Positions 18,936-28,015 of a stretch of 64,000 nucleotides of DNA are shown here, in pieces. Under the pieces are notes generated by a model. It ran no database searches, was not told the DNA's origin, and saw only the letters and a list, made by a program, of their open reading frames with translations. The stretch lies in the NCBI RefSeq assembly GCF_026672275.1, contig NZ_JANQCD010000009.1:1-64000 (forward strand). The letters run 5' to 3'. The first letter of the stretch is position 1. The number at the start of each line of letters is the position of its first letter. The stretch comes from Marinifilum sp. D737. GTDB taxonomy: Bacteria; Bacteroidota; Bacteroidia; Bacteroidales; Marinifilaceae. The position numbers and the translations under genes were made by a program.

Positions 18936-20606
18936 ATGCATAACCTTAATGATTTTCTAACTTTAATTGAAGGATTTTTAGGAGGAAGCAAATGGTTTCC
19001 AATTTTATTAATCGGAACTGGCTTGTTCTATACCATTTATTTAAAGTTTCCCCAATTTCGATTTTTTAAACATGCCTTAAAGGTGGTAACCGGAAAGTAT
19101 GACAAACCTGGTGAAAAAGGTGATGCATCTCATTTTCAAGCTTTAACTACTGCACTTTCGGGAACCGTTGGCACAGGAAATATTGCTGGTGTTGCATTGG
19201 CAATTTATTTAGGAGGTCCGGCAGCCTTATTTTGGATGTTGGTGACAGCCTTTTTAGGGATGACAACCAAATTTGTAGAGGTAACGCTCTCTCATAAATA
19301 TCGCGAAACCGACGAAAAAGGATTTATTTCGGGTGGACCAATGTACTACATGAAGAACAAGTTGAATATGCGTTGGTTGGCTGGAATCTTTGCAGTCATG
19401 ACCATTTTCTCATCTTTCGGTACAGGTAGCTTGCCTCAAATTAACTCCATTTCCAACTCCATGTTTACTACATTTGGTTTTAACAAGATGTTGGTTGGAG
19501 GAATTCTTACCGTTTTATTGGCATTTGTAATTTTAGGTGGAATTAAGCGTATTGCCAAGGTTACCGAAAAACTGGTTCCTACAATGGCCATTATTTATTT
19601 TGTAGGTGCATTGGCAGTAATCTTTTACAATTACGAAAACATTATTCCTTCTTTCGTATCAATATTTACCAATGTATTTACTGGAACAGCTGCTGTTGGA
19701 GGTTTCTTAGGAGCTGGCTTTTCTTACGCCCTAACCAAAGGGGTTAACCGTGGTTTGTTTAGTAATGAAGCCGGTCAGGGATCTGCACCAATTGCACATG
19801 CCGCTGCAAGAACCGAAGAGCCTGTTTCGGAAGGTATGGTGGCTATTCTTGAGCCTTTTATCGATACCATCGTAATTTGTACCCTTACAGGATTGGTGAT
19901 TCTATCATCAGGCGTGTGGACCGAAAAATTACCAAACCAATTCCAAGCTACCGATATGGTGGTAATGGCAGATCAATACGATGACACAAATGAGGAAGAT
20001 CGCGAAAAACTATATCACTTTTTAGGTGGAGCTTCAGACTTACCTCTGTTTACCGGTGATTTGCTTGTCGAGAATGGCGAAATCAAAAATGAATTAAGCA
20101 TTATTAATGCCCGTTCTGTAGCAGAGAATATTAAAATCTATGACTCAGAAGACAATTTATACAATGGTATAGTTGCCATTTCCAATGGAAAATATTTATC
20201 AGAAAATGGTGTGATATTTAAAGGAAACTCGCTGGTACACTCGGCACCATTAACCGCCGAAGCATTTACCCGAAGCTTATTGGGCGACTGGGGAAAATGG
20301 ATTGTTTCCATTGGACTGCTTTTGTTTGCCTTTTCAACTGCAATTGCCTGGGCCTATTACGGAGGACGTTCAGTTACCTACCTGTTTGGGGTTAAAGGAG
20401 TGCTTCCTTATCGCATCATCTATTGTATTGGATTTTTTATTGCATCCTTTGCCGATACTACAATCATTTGGACAATTTCAGGTATTACCATCGTTCTAAT
20501 GGCACTGCCTAACCTTATCGGGATATTAATGCTGCATAAGGATATGAAATCAACATTAAATACATATTGGGATAAATTCAAAAAAGAATATCCTTCAGAA
20601 GTATAA
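18936..20606 (+). CDS. Sodium:alanine symporter, AGCS family, with central soluble insert
   Basis: The protein has 556 residues and about ten membrane segments. Family signatures are visible: [19 protein letters not shown] (72-90), GGPMYYM (133-139) and [20 protein letters not shown] (269-288). AGCS proteins import alanine or glycine with Na+. Between the segment ending near residue 327 and the next one near 450 there is an insert of about 110 mostly polar residues (about 330-440), with a small beta-rich pattern. Typical AGCS proteins are about 450-480 residues, and the excess length is this insert. It is followed by a strong terminator. Confidence 0.93.
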   Translation: MHNLNDFLTLIEGFLGGSKWFPILLIGTGLFYTIYLKFPQFRFFKHALKVVTGKYDKPGEKGDASHFQALTTALSGTVGTGNIAGVALAIYLGGPAALFWMLVTAFLGMTTKFVEVTLSHKYRETDEKGFISGGPMYYMKNKLNMRWLAGIFAVMTIFSSFGTGSLPQINSISNSMFTTFGFNKMLVGGILTVLLAFVILGGIKRIAKVTEKLVPTMAIIYFVGALAVIFYNYENIIPSFVSIFTNVFTGTAAVGGFLGAGFSYALTKGVNRGLFSNEAGQGSAPIAHAAARTEEPVSEGMVAILEPFIDTIVICTLTGLVILSSGVWTEKLPNQFQATDMVVMADQYDDTNEEDREKLYHFLGGASDLPLFTGDLLVENGEIKNELSIINARSVAENIKIYDSEDNLYNGIVAISNGKYLSENGVIFKGNSLVHSAPLTAEAFTRSLLGDWGKWIVSIGLLLFAFSTAIAWAYYGGRSVTYLFGVKGVLPYRIIYCIGFFIASFADTTIIWTISGITIVLMALPNLIGILMLHKDMKSTLNTYWDKFKKEYPSEV

Positions 20607-20625
20607 AAATATTTCAACCAGAAAG

Positions 20626-20654
20626 AAAAGGAACAGAAATTTGTTCCTTTTTTT
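20626..20654 (+). terminator. Intrinsic terminator after the AGCS symporter
   Basis: A perfect 10-bp stem (AAAAGGAACA / TGTTCCTTTT) with a 6-nt loop, continuing into a T tract. Confidence 0.9.
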
Positions 20655-20692
20655 GTATTTTAAATCGAACAAAACAATAAGGGTAAACCGTT

Positions 20693-21205
20693 ATGAAAGA
20701 AATAAATTGGACGAAATTTGTTCGAAAGATTCATATTAAATCATCCATCGATAAAGTATACAAATGCTGGGCAACTCAACACAAACTGGAAAGATGGTTT
20801 CTGAAGAAAGCGGAATTCAAATCAGAAAACAATTTGCCCAGAGCAAGTAAAGAATTTATTCAAACTGGTGATACCTATTCGTGGCAATGGTACAATTGGG
20901 AAGGTGTGGAGAAAGGAAAAATAATAGAAACCAACGGAAAAGATAAAGTCGTTTTTGCTTTCGCTGATAATGAAGTAGAAGTATTACTAACACGAGAAAA
21001 AGGCATGACCTTAGTTTGCCTTACTCAAAGTAAAATTAAAACAGATGAGACAAGCAAAATGAATAATTTCGTAGGCTGTAGCAATGGTTGGACATTTTGG
21101 ATGACCAACCTTAAGGCATATCTTGAATACAAAATTCTATTGCATAACAAGCGAGAAGATCAGTTATTGAATCCAAGCGATGGTTTCGAGTACATTAACG
21201 TTTAA
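20693..21205 (+). CDS. SRPBCC (AHSA1-like) domain protein
   Basis: The protein has 170 residues. It shows the START-like pattern of AHSA1 proteins: FVRKIHIKSSIDKVYKCWAT at the start, the helix end KLERWF, a central strand with GDTYSWQWYNWEG, and a C-terminal helix around NGWTFWMTNLKAYLEY. Such proteins bind hydrophobic ligands or act as cochaperone-like folds; the ligand is unknown. It lies 9 nt before an AraC-type regulator gene on the same strand, so the two are probably cotranscribed. Confidence 0.8.
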   Translation: MKEINWTKFVRKIHIKSSIDKVYKCWATQHKLERWFLKKAEFKSENNLPRASKEFIQTGDTYSWQWYNWEGVEKGKIIETNGKDKVVFAFADNEVEVLLTREKGMTLVCLTQSKIKTDETSKMNNFVGCSNGWTFWMTNLKAYLEYKILLHNKREDQLLNPSDGFEYINV

Positions 21206-21214
21206 ATATTACGA

Positions 21215-22027
21215 ATGCTTCATATCTATTCAAACAGAAAGGATTCATCCTACTTTTCATTTTCGAATGAAATACAAAACGAAAACCAGACTTACAAAAT
21301 ATTTTGGCAGCGAAGCGGATGTTCACGTTTAATTGTTGATGGAATTGCCTACACAATTAAGGAGAACCAAATTCTATTTCTCACACCTCTTAATCAACTT
21401 GAGGTGGCAGAAAGAAATTCCACTTTAAACCAACTGTCTTTCAATCGGGAATTTTACTGTATTCAACAACACGATCAGGAAGTATCATGCTATGGATATT
21501 TGTTTTTTGGATCATCTGAGGTTCCAATTGTTTCATTGGATTCGAAAGAGCAGGAAAGCTTTGATTTGTTGATAAAGGTGATTCTTGAAGAATTTGAAAA
21601 TTTGGACCACATACAGGGAGAGATGCTTCAGGTACTGCTTAAAAGATTTTTGATTAAATGTACCAGACTGGCTCGAAAAACATTGACAAATCCAGATATT
21701 AATCAGGATAAATTGGATATCATCAGAAGGTTTAATGTATTGGTTGAAATGCATTTTAAACAGAAACACAAAGTTGCTGATTACGCCGAATTGCTAAATA
21801 AATCACCCAAAACCATTTCTAATTTATTTGGAGAGTATAATGATAAAACTCCTTTGCAGGTAATTCAGGAGCGAATTGGCTTAGAAGCGAAAAGACTATT
21901 TATTCATACAGATAAAACCGCAAAAGAAGTCGCCTATGAACTAGGCTTTGATGATGCGGCCCAGTTTAGTCGTTTTTTCAGTAAAGTAGTTGGTAAAAGT
22001 CCAACTGATTTTAAAAAAGCACAATAA
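21215..22027 (+). CDS. AraC-family transcriptional regulator
   Basis: The protein has 270 residues. An N-terminal cupin-like sensing domain (about 1-110) is followed by the double helix-turn-helix (about 170-268) with KVADYAELLNKSPKTISNLF and the signature KEVAYELGFDDAAQFSRFFS ending in KKVVGKSPTDF-like FSKVVGKSPTDFKKA. It is probably cotranscribed with the SRPBCC gene and followed by a terminator. The next gene, an AhpD-like protein, is a plausible target because of position only. Confidence 0.92.
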   Translation: MLHIYSNRKDSSYFSFSNEIQNENQTYKIFWQRSGCSRLIVDGIAYTIKENQILFLTPLNQLEVAERNSTLNQLSFNREFYCIQQHDQEVSCYGYLFFGSSEVPIVSLDSKEQESFDLLIKVILEEFENLDHIQGEMLQVLLKRFLIKCTRLARKTLTNPDINQDKLDIIRRFNVLVEMHFKQKHKVADYAELLNKSPKTISNLFGEYNDKTPLQVIQERIGLEAKRLFIHTDKTAKEVAYELGFDDAAQFSRFFSKVVGKSPTDFKKAQ

Positions 22028-22125
22028 ATTAAGCTTAAACCCACAGGCATATTGCTTAAGTATCATGAAAAGGAGACAATGAAAAAAACTTATGGATTAT
22101 AAGTAAAAGGAAAAATTGCCAAGCC

Positions 22126-22157
22126 AGTGGGAAGAATTGCCATTCTTTCCACTTTTT
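22126..22157 (+). terminator. Intrinsic terminator after the AraC regulator
   Basis: A 12-bp stem (AGTGGGAAGAAT / ATTCTTTCCACT, one G-T pair) with a TGCC loop is followed by T residues. It lies 98 nt after the AraC stop, so the AhpD-like gene should have its own promoter in the remaining 45 bp or be reached by read-through. Confidence 0.8.
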
Positions 22158-22205
22158 ATTTCCTGCACTTTTGTAATAACAAATTAATTATAAAAGGATA
22201 GAGAG

Positions 22206-22757
22206 ATGAAAACAATCAATGTACCAACAGTAAATCAGCTTGACGAAAAAGCACAAGGCATTCTAAACAATGTAAAAGGTCAATTGGGTATGATTCCTAA
22301 TTTATATGCAACCATTGCTTACTCGAGTGATACTTTAGAAAATTACCTGAACTTTTCGAGTAAAGCTGGTAAAGAAAGTTTTTCTGCAAAAGAAATGGAA
22401 GCCATTAAACTTGCTGTATCGGAAGTAAATGGATGTGAATACTGTTTGGCTGCCCATACAGCAATAGCAAAAATGAATGGCTTTACAGAAGAAGAAAGCA
22501 TTCAGCTGCGTGAAGGAAGTATTGCAGATTCAAAATTGAAAGCTTTAAGCAGACTTGCTGCTGATGTAGCTACTAACAGGGGAAGAGCCAGTGAAAGTAA
22601 TTTGGAAAATTTCTATGCAGCAGGATTCAATGAGAAAGCCTTAATCGATTTTCTGGCAGTTGTAATGGAAATATCATTCACCAATTACACTCACAACTTG
22701 ACAAAAGTTCCTGTTGATTTTCCAAAGGCAAAAAAATTAAGCAAATCTGCAGCTTAA
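22206..22757 (+). CDS. Carboxymuconolactone decarboxylase/AhpD-family peroxidase-like protein
   Basis: The protein has 183 residues, all-helical. The AhpD redox motif is visible as C77-x2-C80 with H84 (CEYCLAAH) and preceding acidic residues (E65, E73). Members use the CxxC pair to reduce peroxides or act as disulfide carriers; some are enzymes of other kinds, so the exact reaction is open. A purine-rich stretch (AAAAGGATAGAGAG) lies directly before the ATG. The gene is monocistronic, between terminators. Confidence 0.88.
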   Translation: MKTINVPTVNQLDEKAQGILNNVKGQLGMIPNLYATIAYSSDTLENYLNFSSKAGKESFSAKEMEAIKLAVSEVNGCEYCLAAHTAIAKMNGFTEEESIQLREGSIADSKLKALSRLAADVATNRGRASESNLENFYAAGFNEKALIDFLAVVMEISFTNYTHNLTKVPVDFPKAKKLSKSAA

Positions 22758-22780
22758 TGTAAGCAAGTATAAATACAGTA

Positions 22781-22804
22781 AACCCACCAAACAGGTGGGT
22801 TTCT
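22781..22804 (+). terminator. Intrinsic terminator after the AhpD-like gene
   Basis: An 8-bp stem (AACCCACC / GGTGGGTT) with a 5-nt loop, then a T-rich tail that reaches the stop codon of the convergent pentapeptide gene. Confidence 0.85.
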
Positions 22805-23371
22805 TTATTTTATTACAATATCATACTGCTGTAACAAGCCAGCTAAATCTTGCCTGGAAAACTTAGCCTTTTTTATTTTATTCGACTCGGGATGAATGGA
22901 ATAATTACTTGCCAAACTTAAATCTGCTTTCTCTAAATTGGTAAACTCAAATACAGCTCCTGCCAAATCACAATTCGTAAATAAAGCTTGAGTCAAATCA
23001 GTTTCTGCAAAATCAACTTCGTTTAACTGGCAGTTTACAAATCGAATTGCTTTTAGTTTGAGTTGGTAAAAAGAACTTAGATTTAGCATACAATTGGTAA
23101 AACCCAAAGAAAGCAATAGCTTGTTGCAATCCTGAAATGCAATGCCCAACATTTTACACGATTTGAATTGAACATCCCTAAAGGCCGTATGATTCACTTT
23201 GGCATTGCTCAAATCACAGGAATCAAATTCACATTCCAAAAAAACAACATTCGATAAATCAGCATTGGCAAACCTGCAGTTTACAAACCTACAATTGTCA
23301 TATTCAGCCTTTGGTAATTCTGCTGTCGAAAAATCCTGATTTTCGAAAACTTCTTCTTCAATATAATCCAT
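22805..23371 (-). CDS. Pentapeptide-repeat protein
   Basis: The protein has 188 residues built from A(D/N)LxN-type pentapeptides, for example CRFVNCRFANADLSNVVF, SCDLSNAKVNHTAF, ADLTQALFTNCDLAGAVFEF and LEKADLSLAS. They should form a right-handed quadrilateral beta-helix, unusually rich in Cys at the inner positions. Some such proteins mimic DNA and protect gyrase (Qnr type), but most have no known function, and nothing here points to gyrase. The start is 2 nt after the stop of the MutS-like ATPase gene, so the two form an operon. Confidence 0.92.
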   Translation of the reverse strand: MDYIEEEVFENQDFSTAELPKAEYDNCRFVNCRFANADLSNVVFLECEFDSCDLSNAKVNHTAFRDVQFKSCKMLGIAFQDCNKLLLSLGFTNCMLNLSSFYQLKLKAIRFVNCQLNEVDFAETDLTQALFTNCDLAGAVFEFTNLEKADLSLASNYSIHPESNKIKKAKFSRQDLAGLLQQYDIVIK

Positions 23372-23373
23372 TC

Positions 23374-24705
23374 TTACGCTTCTAAAAGTTCTACAATTCC
23401 TTCTCGCTTTACAATTGCCAGTCCATGACGTTCGCTTGATATTCCCTCTACAAGTTGATAGGTATTAATAGGAATATCACCTTCTAATCGAGAATCAAAA
23501 TATTTTAAATCAGCTAAACTTCCTTCCTTCAATTGATCTCCCACTTCGGAGATATGGCTCGAAATTATAAATAAGGATCCTTTCGATTTTAAAAAGCCTT
23601 TTGTAATCAATAAGCTGGCATCGTAAGCATCCTTTACATTGGTTCCTCTGAATAATTCATCGAAGATAACAAATAACTTTTTGTGAGATTTTAAATTCAA
23701 AGCGGTTTCTTTAATTCGCTTCACCTCGCTATAATAATGACTATAGCCCAATTTGATGTCATCGGACAAATTAATGGTAGTAAACAATCCGTTGAAAACA
23801 GACAGCTTACAAGTTTTAGCTGGAACAGGAAAACCTATGTGTGCCAAATAAACGGATAAGGAAACCGCTTTTAAAAACGTAGACTTTCCTGCCATATTGG
23901 CTCCTGTTAAAAAACAAAGGTTATTATTACTTCCCAATTCGAAACTGCAAGGAACAGGTGCTTCTACAAAGGGGTGAAATATATCCTTTGCCTTAAACCC
24001 GGGAACATCAGAATTCTTCATTTCAGGAAAATGGAAACTACTCTTCGTATAAAAATTAGATACAGACAAATAAGCATCAAGCAAATAGGTTCTCTTTATT
24101 ATTCTTTGCAGCAACTCTACATAATTCTTTCTAATCATGGAATCAAATCGATTCATCTGCCTGAAGGAAACTTTCTTTTTATTAGGTTTTAGCAATCCTT
24201 TCAAGTTTTCATCCGTTCTTAACTGTTGAATTTCGGTCTTTAATTCCTCAAAAAACTCAGGAAGTTTTGCACCTGATTGTTCTACAAGTACATGTAAATT
24301 TGAAATTTGTTTTCCTATATATTCCAAAGCTCTCGAAACAATAAAGTAATCATTATTAGGCTTAAAGAAATAAGTTATTCGATCACTCAATGCATCAATA
24401 AAACTATCGCGAAGTGGCACCGTATTTTGATTCAGATAATACTCTAAAATATCGAGCACATTGTCATTTAAACACACAATAATATGTTCCTTAAGCTTAC
24501 CCACAAATTTAATTGTCTCAACTCTATTATTAATAACATCAATTTCATTTGATGGTGTTTCCATTAAATGAATCAGAGCATTGTAACCTCCTTTTGTTTT
24601 TGTTGAATTGAATAAATTTAGAATGGAGATATCACCATGATGTTTCGGTAATAAATTTAAATCATTAACTGTTTGCGGATCTGTCTTGAATTCTATCATA
24701 ACCAA
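23374..24705 (-). CDS. Small MutS-family ATPase (MutS domain V protein)
   Basis: The protein has 443 residues. It has only a helical lever/clamp-like part (1-250) and the MutS-type ATPase with Walker A GANMAGKS (268-275) and Walker B LFVIFDELFRGTN. It lacks the MutS mismatch-binding domain and the Smr nuclease of MutS2. Such short MutS-V proteins are common in Bacteroidota and have no established function known to me. It is cotranscribed with the pentapeptide-repeat gene immediately downstream (2-nt gap). ATG codons at 24705 and 24699 are both possible starts. Confidence 0.88.
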   Translation of the reverse strand: MVMIEFKTDPQTVNDLNLLPKHHGDISILNLFNSTKTKGGYNALIHLMETPSNEIDVINNRVETIKFVGKLKEHIIVCLNDNVLDILEYYLNQNTVPLRDSFIDALSDRITYFFKPNNDYFIVSRALEYIGKQISNLHVLVEQSGAKLPEFFEELKTEIQQLRTDENLKGLLKPNKKKVSFRQMNRFDSMIRKNYVELLQRIIKRTYLLDAYLSVSNFYTKSSFHFPEMKNSDVPGFKAKDIFHPFVEAPVPCSFELGSNNNLCFLTGANMAGKSTFLKAVSLSVYLAHIGFPVPAKTCKLSVFNGLFTTINLSDDIKLGYSHYYSEVKRIKETALNLKSHKKLFVIFDELFRGTNVKDAYDASLLITKGFLKSKGSLFIISSHISEVGDQLKEGSLADLKYFDSRLEGDIPINTYQLVEGISSERHGLAIVKREGIVELLEA

Positions 24706-24727
24706 AACTACATATTATTATAAACAG

Positions 24728-24761
24728 AAACGACCTTAAAATTAGTTTTCTAAGGTCGTTT
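24728..24761 (-). terminator. Intrinsic terminator after the PhzF-like gene
   Basis: An 11-bp stem (AAACGACCTTA / TAAGGTCGTTT) with a 12-nt loop lies just past the stop of the gene ending at 24784. Confidence 0.85.
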
Positions 24762-24783
24762 TAGTTTATTTAACATTTCTAAA

Positions 24784-25572
24784 TTAATCTAAATAGATTT
24801 CTCCCACACTATAGCTTACTGCGTGACCAGCTATTTTTACCCGATCTTTACCATTTGTGCAATACAGCACACCTTTTCGGTCTGACAATTGATTAGCCGA
24901 TAATTCATTCTTTCCAAGTTTTTCGCTCCAAAAGGGAATCAGTGAGCAATGTGCCGATCCAGTAACCGGATCCTCGAAAATGCTTGCTCCCGGAGTAAAA
25001 AATCGAGAAACAAAATCAACTTCCCGACCAAGGGCGGTACAAACAATTCCTCCATGTCCCAAATCAATTCCTTTCAATTTATTTTCATCAGGTTCCAAAG
25101 CCAGAATATCGTCTTCATTTTCATACAAAAGAACATAATCTCTAGATTGGTACACCTCTAGAGGTTTAATATTCAAACTGTCTTCAATAATAGATGGCAA
25201 GGAAGTTGGCACAGGCATTCTGGAAGGAAAATCCAGTACATATCTATCACCCTCAAAAGCAACTTCTAAATCTCCACTAGCTGATGTAAAACGAATGTTA
25301 TCTTCCGGATAATTCAAATGTTTTTTAATGACATGAGCCGTTGCCAAAGTGGCATGCCCACAAAGATCCATCTCGATCTCTGGTGTAAACCATCTGATGT
25401 GAAAACGATCGGCTTCAGGTACAAAAAAAGCGGTCTCTGCCAAATTGTTCTCCTTTGTAATACTCAGTAACAAATCGTCTGAAAGCCATTCTTCCAAAGG
25501 AACTACACATGCAGGATTCCCACCAAACAGCTTATCCGTAAAAGCATCTATATGATATTTTTTCAAGTTCAT
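24784..25572 (-). CDS. PhzF-family isomerase/epimerase
   Basis: The protein has 262 residues and the two-domain diaminopimelate-epimerase-like fold. Family signatures are YHIDAFTDKLFGGNPACVV at the start, E46 in NNLAETAFF (the catalytic Glu position of PhzF), HATLATAHVI, and EDPVTGSAHCSL near the C-terminus. No phenazine genes are nearby, so this is a housekeeping PhzF homologue of unknown substrate. Its start overlaps the stop of the MazG-like gene by 4 nt, showing translational coupling. Confidence 0.92.
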   Translation of the reverse strand: MNLKKYHIDAFTDKLFGGNPACVVPLEEWLSDDLLLSITKENNLAETAFFVPEADRFHIRWFTPEIEMDLCGHATLATAHVIKKHLNYPEDNIRFTSASGDLEVAFEGDRYVLDFPSRMPVPTSLPSIIEDSLNIKPLEVYQSRDYVLLYENEDDILALEPDENKLKGIDLGHGGIVCTALGREVDFVSRFFTPGASIFEDPVTGSAHCSLIPFWSEKLGKNELSANQLSDRKGVLYCTNGKDRVKIAGHAVSYSVGEIYLD

Positions 25573-25949
25573 TTGCTTATAATTTTCTTGATATCGGGTT
25601 TTGTGTACAAAGTAGATTTAATCACCTTACCATCTTCTCTGTATAAAGGTTTTCCATTCTCGTCTAATTTGCTCATGTTGCTGCGGTGAACCTCTGAAAA
25701 AATCTCAGCATATTTGTCCTGAAGTCCAAATTCCAAAACCGTTCCCATAACTACATAATGAATATCTGCCAATGCATCGGCAACTTCAACAATATTACCC
25801 GATTCCCAAGCAGCTTTCAACTCATCAACTTCTTCCTGAATAATATTTTGTCGTAACTCGCAGCGTTCAACACTTGGAATATTAGGTTGTTCTTCCACAT
25901 TTACCCCGAAGGCATCGTGAAACTCATGGACTTTATCTAATGCTTTCAT
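25569..25949 (-). CDS. MazG-like/PRA-PH-fold nucleotide pyrophosphohydrolase
   Basis: The protein has 126 residues. An all-alpha MazG-like fold is indicated by EEVDELKAAW and the metal-binding helix VEVADALADIHYVV. A C-terminal tail (GKVIKSTLYTKPDI) is typical of the short phosphoribosyl-ATP-pyrophosphohydrolase-like family. It likely hydrolyses non-canonical or excess nucleoside triphosphates; the substrate is not defined. Upstream member of a two-gene operon with the PhzF-like gene. Confidence 0.85.
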   Translation of the reverse strand: MKALDKVHEFHDAFGVNVEEQPNIPSVERCELRQNIIQEEVDELKAAWESGNIVEVADALADIHYVVMGTVLEFGLQDKYAEIFSEVHRSNMSKLDENGKPLYREDGKVIKSTLYTKPDIKKIISK

Positions 25950-26149
25950 TCAAATTCTTTTTTAATCTTCTGATATAACTATTGATATAAAACTACAATC
26001 TTTGATAAGAAAGCTCCAAAAGCAAGGCTTTCATTTTTTTAAAACCAAGGAGTTTACCAAATGTAAATGACTGCTTCTAAAACGAGACTAAGGCAGCATT
26101 TGTAGTTTTCTTGCAAAGATTAAATATCACCAATTCTTTTAAAACAAAA

Positions 26150-26171
26150 AAGGCTTCCAAAAGGAAGCCTT
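26150..26171 (-). terminator. Intrinsic terminator after the porin-like gene
   Basis: A perfect 9-bp stem (AAGGCTTCC / GGAAGCCTT) with an AAAA loop. The minus-strand 3' flank is a T-rich run. Confidence 0.9.
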
Positions 26172-26194
26172 GTAAATATTATCAATACCTGATC

Positions 26195-26911
26195 TTATTT
26201 CAATGTTACCGCGAAAGTAAGAAATAACTTTTCTGTTGCCGGATTCAGAGTTAATCCACCACGAATAGGCAATGAAAACTTATCTGTTAATTTAATTTCA
26301 TCATACATGGTAACATTCATGTTTACTACATTAAATTTATCGTCATACATTCCTTTAAATGGTGAAAAACCTAGTGCATAAGAGAATTTCTTGCCACCAA
26401 TTAAGTTCGAATATCCCAACTCAAAATAAGTAGAATAATTCTGATCTCCATTTTCATCCTTATCAAACTCTCCATAGAAAAGAACCGATCCCATTACAGA
26501 AACAGGAAACTTTGCACAACCCTTATACTTAGCTGTAGCATCAAACAAATGAACAGAGTTTTCGCTATCGAAATCAAAAAATTTCGATTTTTCGAAATTA
26601 GGACGTGGACAATAGAAATCGTAAACACTAAATTGAAATAGAGGAGTGTTATACGAAACATACAAGTCAACCTCCTGGTAGCTATCATCTGTTGCATAAG
26701 CTCCCCATGCACCAAATGTAAAACGACCGGTTTGAATCTCCAGCGTTGGCTCAATAGTAGGTGCTGTACCACTATGACTACCTCTCCATAAGTGTTTACT
26801 TACAAAGTCAATACTGCGATTAACTTTAGTTTTTGATGGAAGTTTTTCAGCATTAACTCCCAAACAAATGCATACCAACCCAATTAAAGGAATCAGTTTT
26901 TTTAGGTTCAT
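26195..26911 (-). CDS. Porin-like outer-membrane beta-barrel protein (TorF-like)
   Basis: The protein has 238 residues. The signal peptide ends near GVNA. The mature protein is made of short amphipathic strands (SIDFVSKHLWRGSHSG, RFTFGAWGAYA, EVDLYVSYNTPLFQFSVYDF, YSTYFELGYSNLIGG) and ends in LFLTFAVTLK. SKHLWRGS resembles the start of the TorF putative porin family. Substrate is unknown. It is monocistronic, with a terminator and a 289-bp upstream gap. Confidence 0.75.
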   Translation of the reverse strand: MNLKKLIPLIGLVCICLGVNAEKLPSKTKVNRSIDFVSKHLWRGSHSGTAPTIEPTLEIQTGRFTFGAWGAYATDDSYQEVDLYVSYNTPLFQFSVYDFYCPRPNFEKSKFFDFDSENSVHLFDATAKYKGCAKFPVSVMGSVLFYGEFDKDENGDQNYSTYFELGYSNLIGGKKFSYALGFSPFKGMYDDKFNVVNMNVTMYDEIKLTDKFSLPIRGGLTLNPATEKLFLTFAVTLK

Positions 26912-27139
26912 CTGTTAGAATCTTTAAGTGTTTGTGTTTGTTTTAAAAGAAAGGATATTTCAGACTTAAACAGCTATTTATCAACCCGATTAGGCACATG
27001 ATTTATCCATCTCTAAAAATCGCAGCAAAAATAGAAGATTAGAATATTCGAAATCATGACAAATGTGGTCTTTTTAAAGAATTTTTCGCTGTTTTTTAAC
27101 ACAAAACATAAACTGCGGAAATGCTGGGGTATAAAAAAA

Positions 27140-27157
27140 GGAAAGCCATTGCTTTCC
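27140..27157 (-). terminator. Intrinsic terminator after the PspC gene
   Basis: A 7-bp stem (GGAAAGC / GCTTTCC) with a 4-nt loop, followed on the minus strand by seven T. The rest of the gap between 26912 and 27200 shows no gene or other clear signal. Confidence 0.85.
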
Positions 27158-27200
27158 CATTAACCTGAGTTCGATTATTATATTTTATAGTAAAAAATCT

Positions 27201-27398
27201 TTACAACACTTCGTAATAATCCGGCATTACAAACCAAAGTATAACATAGATTAATAATCCTGGAAATCCTGCACTAAAAATAGAAACTAGCACATAAAGA
27301 ATTCTTACAAGTGTTATGTCTAAGCCCAGGTATTCAGCAATACCCGCACAAACACCTGCAATCATTTTATTGGATGATCGCTGTAGTTTTTTACTCAT
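27201..27398 (-). CDS. PspC-domain inner-membrane protein
   Basis: The protein has 65 residues. It is almost entirely the PspC domain: KKLQRSSNKMIAGVCAGIAE, then LGLDITLVRILYVL and a hydrophobic segment ending in WFVMP. PspC proteins act at the inner membrane, in enterobacteria as regulators of the phage-shock response, but no pspA or pspB is seen nearby. It lies 11 nt after the small acidic-protein gene, so the two are probably cotranscribed. Confidence 0.93.
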   Translation of the reverse strand: MSKKLQRSSNKMIAGVCAGIAEYLGLDITLVRILYVLVSIFSAGFPGLLIYVILWFVMPDYYEVL

Positions 27399-27409
27399 TA
27401 TATTCTTAC

Positions 27410-27664
27410 TTAATCGTCAAATTCTTCGTCGTAAAGATCCTCTTGGTTTTCTAACTCATCATTGTAAAAGGTTTCAGCCTCATCCAACAAATCTTCGATC
27501 AAATTCTGATCTTCCGGTGTTTTATCCATCCAGTAAATGGTCTGGTTTGAATTAAAATCTTCTACATCACATTCGATAATGCATTTAGGCGAACGTGTGT
27601 GAACGATGAATAGAGTATCTGGTAACTCCTGCGAATTGTCTGCTAATAAAAACTTTGGTAGCAT
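27410..27664 (-). CDS. Conserved small acidic protein, function unknown
   Basis: The protein has 84 residues. The first half is folded-looking (LFIVHTRSPKCIIECDVEDF); the second half is strongly acidic (EDLLDEAETFYNDELEN ... YDEEFDD). Its placement directly upstream of pspC, with an 11-nt gap, suggests cotranscription. I do not recognise a named family, though similar short acidic proteins occur in Bacteroidota. Codon use matches the neighbours. Confidence 0.7.
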   Translation of the reverse strand: MLPKFLLADNSQELPDTLFIVHTRSPKCIIECDVEDFNSNQTIYWMDKTPEDQNLIEDLLDEAETFYNDELENQEDLYDEEFDD

Positions 27665-27769
27665 AGTATTTAATTATTAAATGTGCTGTAAATATAGGAA
27701 GAGATTGAATTCCAAGCAACAAAAATGAAGCGAACACTCATTAATTTTTAAAACTCGTGTAATGGCTTC

Positions 27770-28015
27770 TTACAAATCAGACTCTTGACCACTTTCCTCT
27801 TCCTCTATTTCCTGGCCAAAATCACTGTCAACATCTACTTTTACCAGGATATTGTACTCTTCAGTACTTATGGGAAAAGCATAAAAGCTCTTATCTGGAC
27901 CCAATCGATAAAAATTTATATCATCTTCAAATCCGTAAGGATAAAAATTCTGAACCAAATTCTTTAATTCCGAATCCAATTTCTTAAAACTTACAATTCT
28001 ATTTTTCTTTGTCAT
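27770..28015 (-). CDS. Conserved small protein with acidic tail, function unknown
   Basis: The protein has 81 residues. An alpha/beta-like body (VSFKKLDSELKNLVQNFYPY, INFYRLGPDKSFYAFPIST, YNILVKVDVDSDFG) is followed by an acidic tail (EIEEEESGQESDL). The body is a plausible single domain, not random coding. It is divergent from the sulfite-reductase leader region and 105 bp upstream of the acidic-protein/pspC pair on the same strand. No function can be assigned. Confidence 0.7.
   Translation of the reverse strand: MTKKNRIVSFKKLDSELKNLVQNFYPYGFEDDINFYRLGPDKSFYAFPISTEEYNILVKVDVDSDFGQEIEEEESGQESDL

Noticed and set aside
20693-22757. The AraC regulator as proven controller of the AhpD-like gene
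   Set aside because: Only adjacency supports it; a terminator separates them and no binding site was identified.
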